Source: Pseudomonadota bacterium (GTDB lineage: Bacteria > Chloroflexota > Ktedonobacteria > Ktedonobacterales > JACDGC01). From it: a stretch of 17,372 nucleotides of DNA. The translations under genes and the position numbers were made by a program. Numbering within the stretch: position 1 is the stretch's first letter; each line of letters opens with the position of its first letter. This document shows, one piece after another, positions 1 through 7,233 of the stretch. Below the pieces are notes generated by a model. That model worked only from the letters and a program-made list of their open reading frames with translations. It did not search any database and had not been told where the DNA came from. Location of the stretch: assembly GCA_021323815.1 (NCBI GenBank), contig JAJPKG010000479.1:1-17372 (forward strand), read 5' to 3'.

Positions 1-1776
1 CGGCAGCAAGGGTAACGCGGGCAAAATCATCACCGCCAGCGCCAGGGGGGGATATTCCACAGCGACATCGCGATAGGGTAGTTTGCCGACCGCGAAGTCG
101 CCAGCATATTGATAGAACTGCGGATCGCAGTAATGATGGCCGATGACGAGGCTCGCTAACATATACAGCCCGGTGACGAGCCATAGCCCCCAGACGAGAG
201 GGGAGGAGACGCGAAGGACACGAAGAGAACGAAAGTCGCGAAGGTTCAAAGACAATAATTGCGTTGAGAATTGGCCAGTGAGGCGAGAGAAAAACAGTGG
301 CACTGCTGAAAATGCTTCCATAGCCTTCTTAAACCCAATAATTTTCGTATCCTTCTCTTCCTTCGCGCTCTTCGCGTCTGATCTTGCTTCCCCCCACGCC
401 AGCCGTAGTGCCAGCATGGGCAGGGCGCTGAAGGCGAAATAGGAGGGCAGGCTGCGCCACGCGAACCACAGCGGCAGCAGCGCCAGGATGAAGGCGATCT
501 CGGGGCAGCGCCGAGCGCCGCGCCAGACGTACCAGCCGAGTGCCACGCCGTAAGCGAGGATTTCCAGCAGGGTGTAAGCGCGTTCCGGCAATAGGGGGAT
601 GACCCCTGCCAGAGAAAGCTGCACCAGCCCTTGTCCGCGTGGGAACATGGGATCGCGGATGGGAGCAAGGACACCGGCGAGCCACGCCGCGCGGTCGTGG
701 ATAATGAAAGGCAGGTTGATGACGGCGAAGATTGCGCCTGCTGCGCCCAAACGCAGCAGCGTTTCGCGATATCCCACTCGCTGCCACAAAAAGATGGCGA
801 AGAAGGGGATGAAGAACCAGGGTTGCTGTTTCGCGGCAAGCGCCAGGCCAAAGCAAAGGGTGGACCAAAAGGCGTCGCGCCAGCGCAGCCATGCCACGAA
901 CAGCAGCAGCATAACCGTCACATCCAGCCCGCCGGTCAGCACGGAATCCAACACGGGCATGTCAATGAGGATGAGCAGCCCCAGCCACAGGCGCAGGTCC
1001 GGCGGCACGGCGCGCAATGCGATGCAGGCGAAGGCGAGGAGGCACAGCACGGCGAGAATCGCCATATTTGGCAGGCCGACGGCGACAAAGGGCACCAGCG
1101 CCAAAAACGACAGCGCTGGATAGCTCACGTGCGACTCAATCTCCGGCGGCGTCTGCCCCGGCGGGGTATGCGCAAAGACTGCGCGCACATCGTTGTCCTT
1201 CGGATAATCCAGCCAGGAGCGCTTGGCGAAAACGCCGCGATGAAGGGGTGTCACAAAGATGCGCGGCAGATGCAACGCATGGATGGCACCGCTCATGGTC
1301 ACGGTCTCATACGGATCATGCCCCCGCAGCAGTTCGATGGCGGCGAAGTGATCCAGCGAGGTGCCATCGTTGGAATACCAGGGGGGGATAGCAGAGGTGA
1401 CAACCATCAGCGCGGTCAGTCGCACGCCGTTGATGGCCCCCAGTGCCGCCAGCCCCAGAGCTAGGGCTAGCACCCAGCGCGGCAACGGGCGCGGCGTAGC
1501 CGGGCGTTGGGGTCCCGTGTGGCTGGGGGAAGGCAGCGCGACAGCGGTGATCATCAAGGCGATGCTGCCCGCCTGCACTACCATCACCAGGAGGCCGATT
1601 TTCGGGCCGATGAGGGTATTGAGGGCATCGCGTGGCAGTTCCAGCAGAGATTGCAGTACAATTGCCAGCGCCATCAGCGCGCAGCGGCGCAGGACATCGT
1701 CCTCAATCGCCAGAAATGATTGCCGCAGCCACGCGCGGCACGTCGCCATTCGCCCCAGTGTGCTCGTTCCCTGCAT
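1..1776 (-). CDS. Polytopic GT-C / GT87-like glycosyltransferase, tandem modules, 3' end outside window
   Basis: The minus-strand frame is open for 592 codons and runs off the window edge. ATG at 1776 has GAGG five bases upstream; in-frame GTG (1800) and TTG (1803) follow a TAA-TGA and are alternatives. The protein is mostly hydrophobic membrane spans. Residues about 30-462 look like one GT-C module: a loop with FAAIELLRGHDPYE near 145, then VSYPALSFLAL near 216, then many spans. After a charged stretch (467-523) a second module starts, with FYQYAGDFAVGKLPYRD and VEYPP (about 555-580), the usual first-loop signature of DUF2029/GT87 polyprenyl-phosphate-sugar-dependent mannosyltransferases. 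Such enzymes transfer lipid-linked sugars on the outer face of the membrane. The acceptor is unknown. The charged stretch coincides exactly with a palindromic repeat, so the tandem form may be an insertion-bridged fusion. The membrane GT-C class is fairly sure; the sugar is not. Confidence 0.8.
   Translation of the reverse strand, partial: MQGTSTLGRMATCRAWLRQSFLAIEDDVLRRCALMALAIVLQSLLELPRDALNTLIGPKIGLLVMVVQAGSIALMITAVALPSPSHTGPQRPATPRPLPRWVLALALGLAALGAINGVRLTALMVVTSAIPPWYSNDGTSLDHFAAIELLRGHDPYETVTMSGAIHALHLPRIFVTPLHRGVFAKRSWLDYPKDNDVRAVFAHTPPGQTPPEIESHVSYPALSFLALVPFVAVGLPNMAILAVLCLLAFACIALRAVPPDLRLWLGLLILIDMPVLDSVLTGGLDVTVMLLLFVAWLRWRDAFWSTLCFGLALAAKQQPWFFIPFFAIFLWQRVGYRETLLRLGAAGAIFAVINLPFIIHDRAAWLAGVLAPIRDPMFPRGQGLVQLSLAGVIPLLPERAYTLLEILAYGVALGWYVWRGARRCPEIAFILALLPLWFAWRSLPSYFAFSALPMLALRLAWGEARSDAKSAKEEKDTKIIGFKKAMEAFSAVPLFFSRLTGQFSTQLLSLNLRDFRSLRVLRVSSPLVWGLWLVTGLYMLASLVIGHHYCDPQFYQYAGDFAVGKLPYRDVAVEYPPLALAVMILPALPLLP
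208..378. repeat. MITE-like palindromic element inside the glycosyltransferase frame
   Basis: The ends are imperfect inverted repeats of about 35 bp. The left end begins GACGCGAAGG at 208 and the right end finishes CTTCGCGTC at 378. Both arms are made of CGAAG-type units. The 8-mer CAATAATT also appears once inside each arm. The span is 171 bp, or 57 codons, so it keeps the host frame. It encodes a charged segment (SDAKSAKEEKDTK) followed by SLNLRDFRSLRVLRV, which is unlike the hydrophobic protein around it. No transposase and no clear target-site duplication are visible. Short CGAAG/CTTCG-rich elements are familiar as dispersed repeats in several bacterial phyla, but copy number here cannot be judged from one window. 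Confidence 0.6.
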
Positions 1777-1889
1777 CAGTGCCTCACTTGCACGCTTCAC
1801 CAAGCTCGTTCTGTTGATTCATTATCGGGACGATCCGGCAGGAAAGTGAGTCACGTGGGCTGCGCCACATCGCGAACACGGGAGGAACG

Positions 1890-1918
1890 TTGCGCTAATC
1901 TGCTCTTCATGCTACAAT
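1890..1918 (+). promoter_or_regulatory. Probable extended -10 promoter for the Rpn-family gene
   Basis: TTGCGC at 1890-1895, a 17-base spacer, then TACAAT at 1913-1918 preceded by TGC, forming an extended -10 (TGCTACAAT). The Rpn start codon lies 38 bases downstream of the -10, with GAGGTGA seven bases before the ATG. The -35 is weak, as is usual with an extended -10. Confidence 0.55.
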
Positions 1919-1955
1919 CCCAAACAAATAGGCAGAAAGAAGAGGTGACACGAAC

Positions 1956-2930
1956 ATGCCGCGAAAAAAACAGGACTACGATCAGGCGCTCAAGGAAACG
2001 TTCCTGGCTGCCCGCGATGGTCTTTTGTTGCTCTTGGGCTTGCACGGGGTGGTGTGGGACCGCGAACTCGAATCAGAGTTGAAGGCGGCACGACGCCATG
2101 CCGATCTTGTTTGGCTGGTCACCGAAAATGGGCAACCCGTTATTATCCATATCGAAATTCAAACAGTGGCAGACGAAGATATGGCGCGCCGCATGGCTGA
2201 ATATGGTACGCGTGTTCACTTCCGTGAAGGTGTCGTCGTGCGGTCGTATGTGATATACTTAAAGCCAGTAGCGACCCTGCCGGTTTCACCTTATGCGCCA
2301 GCATTGCCGGATGGCACGCCCGCAATGGTCTATCCGTTCACGGTGATCGCGCTGTGGAACCTGTCGCCGGACGTTGTTTTGCAAACGCCCTACCCCGATC
2401 TCTGGCCGCTGGCGGTGTTGATGCAAGGAACAAGCCACGATTTGGCGCTGGATGTGGCGCGAAAAATTGCCACCGCGCCTCTTCCAATCAAAGAGCAAGA
2501 ACGATTGGAAGGATTGTTGGTGCTGTTCGCAGGGCTGCGGCTTCCGGTAGCGCCGTTGGCGAGTCTGCTTCAGGAGGATAAAATGCTCAAAGAAATTTTT
2601 CAGCATTCCAGCTTGCGCGAATTGCTCATGCAAGAAGTGGGTGAAGAAAAGCTGGCTGAGGGTATCCAGCAGGGTATCCAGCAGGGCATCCAGCAGGGCA
2701 TCCAGCAGGGCATCGAACTGGGAGAGTTAAGAGCGTCGCGTAGAATGATGATCAATGCTGCTCTCCGACAATTTGGTGTCCTGAGCGAAACTGCCAGAGA
2801 ACAAATTGAAATGATCACCGATATTGGCCGTTTGCAAACTGCGGCTTTGGACATGGCTAGTTTCGCTGATGAAGCGGCTCTCTTGGAGTTTCTGCAAGCG
2901 CCACCGGCACCAGCGCAAGAAGAAGCGTAG
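1956..2930 (+). CDS. Rpn-family recombination-promoting nuclease / putative transposase (PD-(D/E)XK)
   Basis: This 324-residue protein fits the Rpn/transposase_31-type family of PD-(D/E)XK DNA endonucleases, linked to RecA-independent recombination and, in E. coli, to phage defence. Asp50 in HADLVWLV and the Glu67-x-Gln69 of HIEIQT match the metal-binding core; Gln in place of Lys is common in this family. Residues 70-90 (DEDMARRMAEYGTRVHF) carry the helix that usually follows the catalytic strand. Residues 205-230 lead into a GIQQ repeat (236-252) and a helical tail. GAGGTGA lies seven bases before ATG 1956. The gene stands alone with its own promoter and no recognisable partner. Such genes often occur in many copies in Chloroflexota and cyanobacteria. 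Family assignment is confident; the biological role is not. Confidence 0.85.
   Translation: MPRKKQDYDQALKETFLAARDGLLLLLGLHGVVWDRELESELKAARRHADLVWLVTENGQPVIIHIEIQTVADEDMARRMAEYGTRVHFREGVVVRSYVIYLKPVATLPVSPYAPALPDGTPAMVYPFTVIALWNLSPDVVLQTPYPDLWPLAVLMQGTSHDLALDVARKIATAPLPIKEQERLEGLLVLFAGLRLPVAPLASLLQEDKMLKEIFQHSSLRELLMQEVGEEKLAEGIQQGIQQGIQQGIQQGIELGELRASRRMMINAALRQFGVLSETAREQIEMITDIGRLQTAALDMASFADEAALLEFLQAPPAPAQEEA
2661..2720 (+). repeat. 12-bp tandem repeat encoding GIQQ units
   Basis: Four head-to-tail copies of GGTATCCAGCAG (the last two read GGCATCCAGCAG) at 2661-2708, followed by a diverged fifth, GGCATCGAACTG, at 2709-2720. Each unit is exactly four codons, so gain or loss of a copy changes the helical linker by GIQQ without breaking the frame. 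Low-complexity G-x-x-x-G-type linkers are a known hallmark of Rpn-family proteins. Confidence 0.9.
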
Positions 2931-3197
2931 CGAGCGGACACGATATGCGCTCCGGTTACCGCGCTTGAGCCATGAGGCGCTGTAGCTCTTGCTGAATGCC
3001 GATTCCGAGCGCGGCATGTTTCTCAGGCGAGAACGCATGGGTGGTGTCAGTCCACATGGTTTGCGGCTAAAGCCATATGCAGACAAACGAGAGATTTGCC
3101 CCAAAGGACAGGTAGGGGCTATCCTTTCGACCAAAGGCAAACCGGTGGCCCATGCTTCATACTATTTATGAGCACAGTCAATCCAACAAAAGGAGCG
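2931..3197. other. Intergenic stretch between the Rpn and ABM genes
   Basis: No gene in this stretch is convincing. It holds one short protein-like minus-strand reading frame (2956-3057, listed separately) and a small CCTTT/AAAGG hairpin near 3122-3136. A possible -10 (TACTAT) lies near 3163 before the ABM leader ORF, without a clear -35. There is no strong terminator after the Rpn gene. Confidence 0.4.
2956..3057 (-). CDS. Possible 33-residue small protein or gene remnant
   Basis: ATG at 3057 to TAA at 2958 encodes MWTDTTHAF followed by SPEKHAALGIGIQQELQRLM and a short AQAR end. The composition looks like a natural amphipathic helix rather than a random frame. The same frame is closed by TAG 12 bases upstream of the ATG, and no ribosome site is visible, so it may be the decayed 3' end of an old gene. 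No family recognised. Confidence 0.2.
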   Translation of the reverse strand: MWTDTTHAFSPEKHAALGIGIQQELQRLMAQAR

Positions 3198-3233
3198 ATG
3201 CTTGAATCCATTACGCCGGGAATTCAAGCATGA
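3198..3233 (+). CDS. 11-codon leader ORF overlapping the ABM gene start
   Basis: ATG 3198 sits three bases after AAAAGGAG, the best ribosome site in this region. It encodes MLESITPGIQA and stops at TGA 3231-3233. That stop overlaps the start of the next gene as ATGA (3230-3233). The downstream gene has no good ribosome site of its own, so translation is probably coupled through this mini-ORF. It lies almost entirely inside a hairpin (3201-3228). The residues suggest no amino-acid sensor; the act of translation, which would melt the hairpin, seems the more likely function. Confidence 0.5.
   Translation: MLESITPGIQA
3201..3228 (+). promoter_or_regulatory. Hairpin within the leader ORF, just before the ABM start codon
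   Basis: CTTGAATCC (3201-3209) pairs with GGAATTCAAG (3219-3228), with one bulged base and a nine-base loop. The 3' arm ends two bases before the ATG at 3230. Because a ribosome translating the leader ORF must open it, it could gate access to the ABM start. Confidence 0.45.
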
Positions 3234-3568
3234 ACACGAAAGACATGGCAGACACAGTGTATCGTGTTGACAAATTTATCGTGCCGAGCGAGAGCCGTGA
3301 TGTATTTCTTGAGCGGTTACGCCATATTCAAGCGTTTTTGCGCGAACAGCCTGGATGCGTGGAAGATGTTATCCTGGAGCAAACCGGGGGGCCGGGTCGC
3401 TTCAACATTGTCACCATTGTCATTTGGGAAAATCCACAGGTCGCGGAAACCGCCAGGGCGGTCGCTGCTGAGCAGTATAAACGCGAGGGATTCAATCCCG
3501 CGGAATTGATGTCACAGTTGGGCATCACCGCAGATATGGCGGCTTATGCTGATGTGACCAAGGCATAA
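3230..3568 (+). CDS. Antibiotic biosynthesis monooxygenase (ABM)-like dimeric alpha/beta-barrel protein
   Basis: A 112-residue protein with the ferredoxin-like ABM fold. A first strand (YRVDKFIVP, 11-19) is followed by a helix (SRDVFLERLRHIQAFLREQPG, ending near 42), then strands CVEDVILEQ and NIVTIVIWEN, and a C-terminal helix. This is the standard layout of cofactor-less monooxygenases and heme-degrading IsdG-type proteins, usually homodimers of about 100 residues. No substrate can be deduced. Start 3230 is chosen because it forms an ATGA overlap with the leader ORF; an inner ATG at 3245 gives a family-typical start but has no ribosome site. A strong hairpin follows the stop. The fold is well supported; many members of the family are uncharacterised. 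Confidence 0.8.
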   Translation: MNTKDMADTVYRVDKFIVPSESRDVFLERLRHIQAFLREQPGCVEDVILEQTGGPGRFNIVTIVIWENPQVAETARAVAAEQYKREGFNPAELMSQLGITADMAAYADVTKA

Positions 3569-3583
3569 CCTGACAGCGATTAT

Positions 3584-3628
3584 CAACAGCGCGGGTGAGA
3601 CCGTGAAAAACAGCTCACCCGCCTGTTG
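3584..3628. terminator. Bidirectional hairpin between convergent genes
   Basis: CAACAG plus GCGGGTGAG (3584-3599, one bulged C) pairs with CTCACCCGC plus CTGTTG (3614-3628), giving 15 base pairs around a 14-base loop. It lies midway between the stops of the plus-strand ABM gene (3568) and the minus-strand gene (3642). No real T-run flanks it, so it may act as a processing or pausing hairpin rather than a canonical intrinsic terminator. Confidence 0.6.
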
Positions 3629-3641
3629 GGTTGCGGAACCG

Positions 3642-4205
3642 CTATTTCTTCTCGGTGAGCAGTTCCGCGACATCATATTCATCTTGGAAGATGCGCGGAT
3701 CGTCACGTTCGACAGCTCGCTTGAACGCCTCGACTTCTTCGGGGGTGAGCAGCATATATTGCGCGCGGGCGACGCGCTTGAAGACGGGGCGGCTCAGCCA
3801 ATAGGCCGGTTTGTGTTTGTCGTTGATGTCAGGGAAGCGCGAGCGCATGTTGATGGCGTGGTAATTGATGGTGGCATCGAAGCTGCCGCGCGAGCTGCCC
3901 TTGCCGATGCCGGGATATGCCTTGATGTACGCCTCGTGCAGATCTGAGAGGGAGACCGGGTGTTCGTCCGCGCCCATATTTTTCGCGATGCGCGTGATGA
4001 GGTCGATCATCTTGCCTTTGGGCGTCTCGATCTCTGGCGGGGGCGTGGCGTTGGCGGCAGGCGCGGGTGGCGTCTCCGGTTCAACCGCTTCGCCGCTGGC
4101 TTCGGCCATCGCGCGCATCAGCACGCGATATACCTGCTGCAAGTATTGACGCGGCACGGGAACGTAGACGATCTCGCCGTCGGTGGGGCTGGGGGGTAAC
4201 GTCAT
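3642..4205 (-). CDS. Hypothetical protein with proline-rich linker and helical C-terminal domain
   Basis: A 187-residue protein of no family I can name. Residues about 10-36 (EIVYVPVPRQYLQQVYRVLM) form a short strand-helix module. A Pro/Ala/Glu linker follows (about 43-62, ETPPAPAANATPPPEIETP). The C-terminal domain (about 65-185) includes MIDLITRIAKNMG, the loop YIKAYPGIGKGSSRGSFDA, and HAINMRSRFPD, and looks like a compact nucleic-acid-binding or winged-helix-type fold; that is an inference from helix pattern only. ATG 4205 is preferred because GGAGG lies eight bases upstream; a GTG at 4220 overlaps that site. It has its own promoter and faces the ABM gene, so it is probably monocistronic. 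Confidence 0.75.
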   Translation of the reverse strand: MTLPPSPTDGEIVYVPVPRQYLQQVYRVLMRAMAEASGEAVEPETPPAPAANATPPPEIETPKGKMIDLITRIAKNMGADEHPVSLSDLHEAYIKAYPGIGKGSSRGSFDATINYHAINMRSRFPDINDKHKPAYWLSRPVFKRVARAQYMLLTPEEVEAFKRAVERDDPRIFQDEYDVAELLTEKK

Positions 4206-4258
4206 GGGAAGAACCTCCACTGCTGGTGCAGGATGTCATTTTTCAGTCCATTGCAGAT

Positions 4259-4287
4259 AGTATGATAGATTTTGTTTTGTTTGTCAA
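4259..4287 (-). promoter_or_regulatory. Sigma70-type promoter for the hypothetical gene
   Basis: On the minus strand TTGACA (4287-4282, perfect -35), a 17-base A-rich spacer and CATACT (4264-4259, four of six -10 bases). The gene start lies 54 bases downstream of the -10. The region is locally AT-rich against a GC-rich background. Confidence 0.65.
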
Positions 4288-4331
4288 TAGGTTTTGGAGA
4301 ATATTTGCATTCTAAACGATATATGCGCGTC

Positions 4332-4360
4332 TCGACAATAATTGTTAAGCAAGCGATAAA
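4332..4360 (+). promoter_or_regulatory. Candidate promoter for the exopolysaccharide-type cluster
   Basis: TCGACA (4332-4337, five of six), a 17-base spacer and GATAAA (4355-4360, four of six). This would give a leader of about 160 bases before the GT4 gene, which includes an inverted repeat at 4481-4517. Confidence 0.45.
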
Positions 4361-4480
4361 ATCGATCGCCGCCTCCCCCCGATTTTGCCACTAGGACCCC
4401 TGACCTTTCCCCCTCGACAGGATGGATGGGGCATGCTATGCTTGGGAACGTATTGCGGTGTGCTGAAAGGGTCACGGTCG

Positions 4481-4517
4481 TTACGTCTGCCTTGCCGATG
4501 CGTTCGATCTGACGTAA
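4481..4517 (+). promoter_or_regulatory. Inverted repeat flanking the GT4 ribosome site
   Basis: TTACGTC (4481-4487) and GACGTAA (4511-4517) are perfect complements separated by 23 bases. The right arm runs into AAGGG (4516-4520), the ribosome site for GTG 4525. It could be a dyad operator or an RNA hairpin limiting ribosome access. No known riboswitch class is recognised here. Confidence 0.35.
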
Positions 4518-4524
4518 GGGCGGC

Positions 4525-5892
4525 GTGAGACTCCCCATTACACATGCCGATTTCGAGCTAGCACAAGGGACGAACCGACTGGTGAAAACGCGAAACACAA
4601 CCGGGCTGCGCATCGGCATGTTCGCTTATACCGAATACGTGACCGATCCGCGCGTGCGCCGCGAAGCGCAGGCGCTGGCCGAGCGCGGTGACAGCGTGGA
4701 TTTCCTCTGCTTGCGCCAGCCGCCGGTCAATAACCAGACCTATCCCAAGCGGTGGTTCACCCTAGACGGCGTCAACGTCTGCCAGATGCCGTTCAAAAAA
4801 TATCAAGGTACCAATCAGATTGCATATCTGATGAGCTATATCCTCTTCACCCTCATCGGCACCTTCTGGCTCACCGGTCTGTGGCTGCGCCGGCGCTACC
4901 AGTTGATCCAGGTGCATACCATGCCCGATTTCCTGGTCTTTGCCGCCATCATCCCGCGCATCTTCGGCTGCAAGGTCATTCTGGATATGCACGACCTGAC
5001 CTCGGATCTCTATAGCGTGAAGTTTCGCTCGAAATGGATGAAGCCGCTGATCTGGGGCTTGCGCCTGCAAGAGCGCATGAGCGCGGGGCTGGCGAACCAC
5101 GTGCTGACGGTGCACGAACCCTATCGCCAGGTGCTGATCGAGCGTGGCATCAGGCCGGGCAAGGTCAGCGTGCTGATGAACGCGCCCGACGATCGTATCT
5201 TTTCGATGGAAACGCGGCCCACCGGCAAGCTGCGCGCCGCCGCGCCCGGCGAGACGCCCCCTTTCGTGCTGGTCTATCACGGCACCATCGTGGCGCGCTA
5301 TGGGCTGGATGTGATGTTGCGCGCGGTGGCCATCGTTCGGCGGCGCGGCACGGTGAATCCCCTGCAACTGATCATCTATGGCAAGGGCGACGATCTGCCC
5401 CGTCTGCGCGGCATCAGTCACGAATTGGGGCTGGATGACATCGTCTATTTTCACGGCAAGCACGTCCCCACCGAGCAATTGCCCGAACTGCTGACGCAGG
5501 CCGATCTGGCGATTGTGCCGAACTTGAAAAATCCCTTCACGGATTACGTGCTGCCGACCAAACTGATGGAATATGCGGCTCTGGGCGTGCCGGCAGTGAT
5601 GGCGCGCACCCTGGTCGTAAGCCAATATTTCGACGATGAGATGGTGGCGTATTTCGAGCCGGGCAACGCCGAAGAGCTGGCGCAACACATTGAGGCGCTG
5701 GCGCATGACCCGGCACGGCGGCGCGCGATGGCGCGCATCGCCCACCAACGCTTCACCCAGCGCTATGGCTGGCCGCAGATGAAGCGGTCGTACTACGATC
5801 TCGTCGATTCCCTGGTCCGTCGCAAGGCGAAGGCGCGACAGCCCTCAACGCTGGCCGCGACCGAAACCACATCTTCAACCAACGTCCATTAA
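4525..5892 (+). CDS. GT4-family glycosyltransferase (GT-B fold)
   Basis: A 455-residue GT-B glycosyltransferase that probably transfers a nucleotide-activated sugar to a lipid-linked or glycan acceptor in exopolysaccharide synthesis at the inner membrane face. The N-terminal domain begins LRIGMFAYTEY and carries VTDPRVRREAQALAERG (about 39-55). A hydrophobic stretch at 104-120 may be a membrane-association helix. LDMHDLTSD lies near 153-161 and HVLTVHEPYR follows. The C-terminal domain has VLVYHGTIVARYGLD, LIIYGKGDD and the donor-binding region LPTKLMEYAALGVP (about 342-355), typical of GT4. The GTG start at 4525 has AAGGG four bases upstream; GTG 4582 is an alternative that removes 19 residues lacking any family signature. 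It ends 15 bases before the dehydrogenase gene, so the two are surely co-transcribed. Confidence 0.88.
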   Translation: MRLPITHADFELAQGTNRLVKTRNTTGLRIGMFAYTEYVTDPRVRREAQALAERGDSVDFLCLRQPPVNNQTYPKRWFTLDGVNVCQMPFKKYQGTNQIAYLMSYILFTLIGTFWLTGLWLRRRYQLIQVHTMPDFLVFAAIIPRIFGCKVILDMHDLTSDLYSVKFRSKWMKPLIWGLRLQERMSAGLANHVLTVHEPYRQVLIERGIRPGKVSVLMNAPDDRIFSMETRPTGKLRAAAPGETPPFVLVYHGTIVARYGLDVMLRAVAIVRRRGTVNPLQLIIYGKGDDLPRLRGISHELGLDDIVYFHGKHVPTEQLPELLTQADLAIVPNLKNPFTDYVLPTKLMEYAALGVPAVMARTLVVSQYFDDEMVAYFEPGNAEELAQHIEALAHDPARRRAMARIAHQRFTQRYGWPQMKRSYYDLVDSLVRRKAKARQPSTLAATETTSSTNVH

Positions 5893-5907
5893 GGAGATCT
5901 CGTTTCC

Positions 5908-7215
5908 ATGCGCAATATCTGTGTCATCGGCCTCGGCAAGATGGGCCTGCCGGTCGCGGCGCTGTTTGCTTCGCGCGGCAATCGCGTGGTGGGCGCAGAC
6001 ATCAATGCCGCCGTCGTTGAGGCGATCAACGCCGGGCAATGCCCCATCGACAACGAGCCGGGGCTGGCGGAGATGATCAGCACCTCGGTGGCGCAGGGCA
6101 ATCTGCGCGCGACCACCAGCACTGCCGACGCCGTGAACGCTTCGGATGTGGTGATTGTACTGGTTCCGCTGTTGGTGGATCCCAAGAACAATTACGAGCC
6201 GACCTATGGCGCGCTGGAAAGTGCCATGCATGGCATTGGCCAGGGCATCCGCCCCGGCACGCTGGTGATTCTGGAAACGACGCTGCCGGTGGGCGACACG
6301 CGCAACCGCCTGGGACCGATCATCGAGCGCGTTTCGGGCTTGCGCGCTGGCGAAGATTTCTTGCTGGTCTTCAGCCCAGAGCGCGTGCAATCGAACCAGG
6401 TCATTCGCAACCTGCTGGAGTATCCTAAAGTGGTGGGCGGCGTGAATCAGCGCAGCACCGACGCGGCAGTGCAGTTTTACCACGAGTGCCTCACCGAGAA
6501 CGTCATTGCGGTCAGCACCAGCGAGGCCGCGGAGTTCGCCAAGATCGCCGAGTGCGTCTATCGCGATGTGAACATTGCGCTGGCCAACGAGATGGCGCTG
6601 TGCGCTATGGAAGCAGGCATCGACATCAACGAGGTCATCACCGCCGCCAACAGCGAGCCGCTCTCCAACATTCACAAGCCTGGCCTGGGCGTGGGTGGCC
6701 ACTGCATTCCGGTGTATCCGTATTTCATGATCAACCGGCTCGGACAAACGGTGCTGGCACGCCAGGCGCGGCAGATCAACGACCAGATGGCGAACGTTGC
6801 CGCGAAGATGCTGCATTATGAGATCGGCTCGCTGAACGGCAAGAACGTGTTGATCTTCGGCCTGTCGTATCGCGCCAACGTCAAGGAGCCGACCTTCTCA
6901 TCGGCCATCCTGCTGATCGAGGCGCTGCGTGACGCGGGGGCGAATGTGTATCTGCACGATCCGCTGTTCACCGCAGATGAGATCGCCAAATTCGGCGCGA
7001 CCCCGGCGCAGGATCTCAACGCCTTGCCCCACCTGGACGCGGTGGTGGCGCAGGCGTGGCACGCCGACTTCCGCGACCTGGACTGGCGGCAACTGCCCGG
7101 CACGCCGGTGGTGCTGGACGGGCGCAACGTGCTCAACCGTGCCGATGTCGAAGCGGCTGGGCTGCGCTATCTGGCGCTGGGCGTCGGCGAGAAATATGCG
7201 CCCGCCTCGGTGTAA
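5908..7215 (+). CDS. Nucleotide-sugar (UDP-glucose/GDP-mannose family) 6-dehydrogenase
   Basis: This 435-residue NAD-dependent enzyme makes a UDP-uronic acid from the UDP-sugar by a two-step oxidation. The Rossmann motif GLGKMGLPVA (8-17) opens the protein and Asp31 closes the NAD ribose pocket. LETTLPVGDT (about 122-131) and FSPERV (155-160) are family signatures. ANEMALCAMEAGID forms the central dimer helix. GLGVGGHC (259-266) contains catalytic Cys266. Where many relatives have the sequence VDP after this Cys, this one reads PVYPYF. The overall pattern is closest to UDP-ManNAc/UDP-GlcNAc dehydrogenases (WecC/WbpA-like), but the substrate cannot be fixed from sequence. AAGGAGAT precedes ATG 5908 by nine bases. 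It supplies acidic sugar precursors to the cluster. Confidence 0.9.
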   Translation: MRNICVIGLGKMGLPVAALFASRGNRVVGADINAAVVEAINAGQCPIDNEPGLAEMISTSVAQGNLRATTSTADAVNASDVVIVLVPLLVDPKNNYEPTYGALESAMHGIGQGIRPGTLVILETTLPVGDTRNRLGPIIERVSGLRAGEDFLLVFSPERVQSNQVIRNLLEYPKVVGGVNQRSTDAAVQFYHECLTENVIAVSTSEAAEFAKIAECVYRDVNIALANEMALCAMEAGIDINEVITAANSEPLSNIHKPGLGVGGHCIPVYPYFMINRLGQTVLARQARQINDQMANVAAKMLHYEIGSLNGKNVLIFGLSYRANVKEPTFSSAILLIEALRDAGANVYLHDPLFTADEIAKFGATPAQDLNALPHLDAVVAQAWHADFRDLDWRQLPGTPVVLDGRNVLNRADVEAAGLRYLALGVGEKYAPASV

Positions 7216-7233
7216 GCGAGCGCGGGAGGAGCG

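Noticed and set aside
631..1464. Long plus-strand ORF rich in Gln, His, Gly and Arg
   Set aside because: It is the antisense of the membrane glycosyltransferase. Its composition is typical of the complement of hydrophobic codons and there is no domain or ribosome site.
2989..3171. 60-codon plus-strand ORF
   Set aside because: No ribosome site, no recognisable pattern, and unusual composition for a real protein.
4762..5748. 328-codon minus-strand ORF
   Set aside because: It lies entirely opposite the GT4 gene and is rich in His, Gln and Arg; the GT4 frame has clear family motifs.
5875..6816. 313-codon minus-strand ORF
   Set aside because: Antisense to the nucleotide-sugar dehydrogenase, with no recognisable motif.
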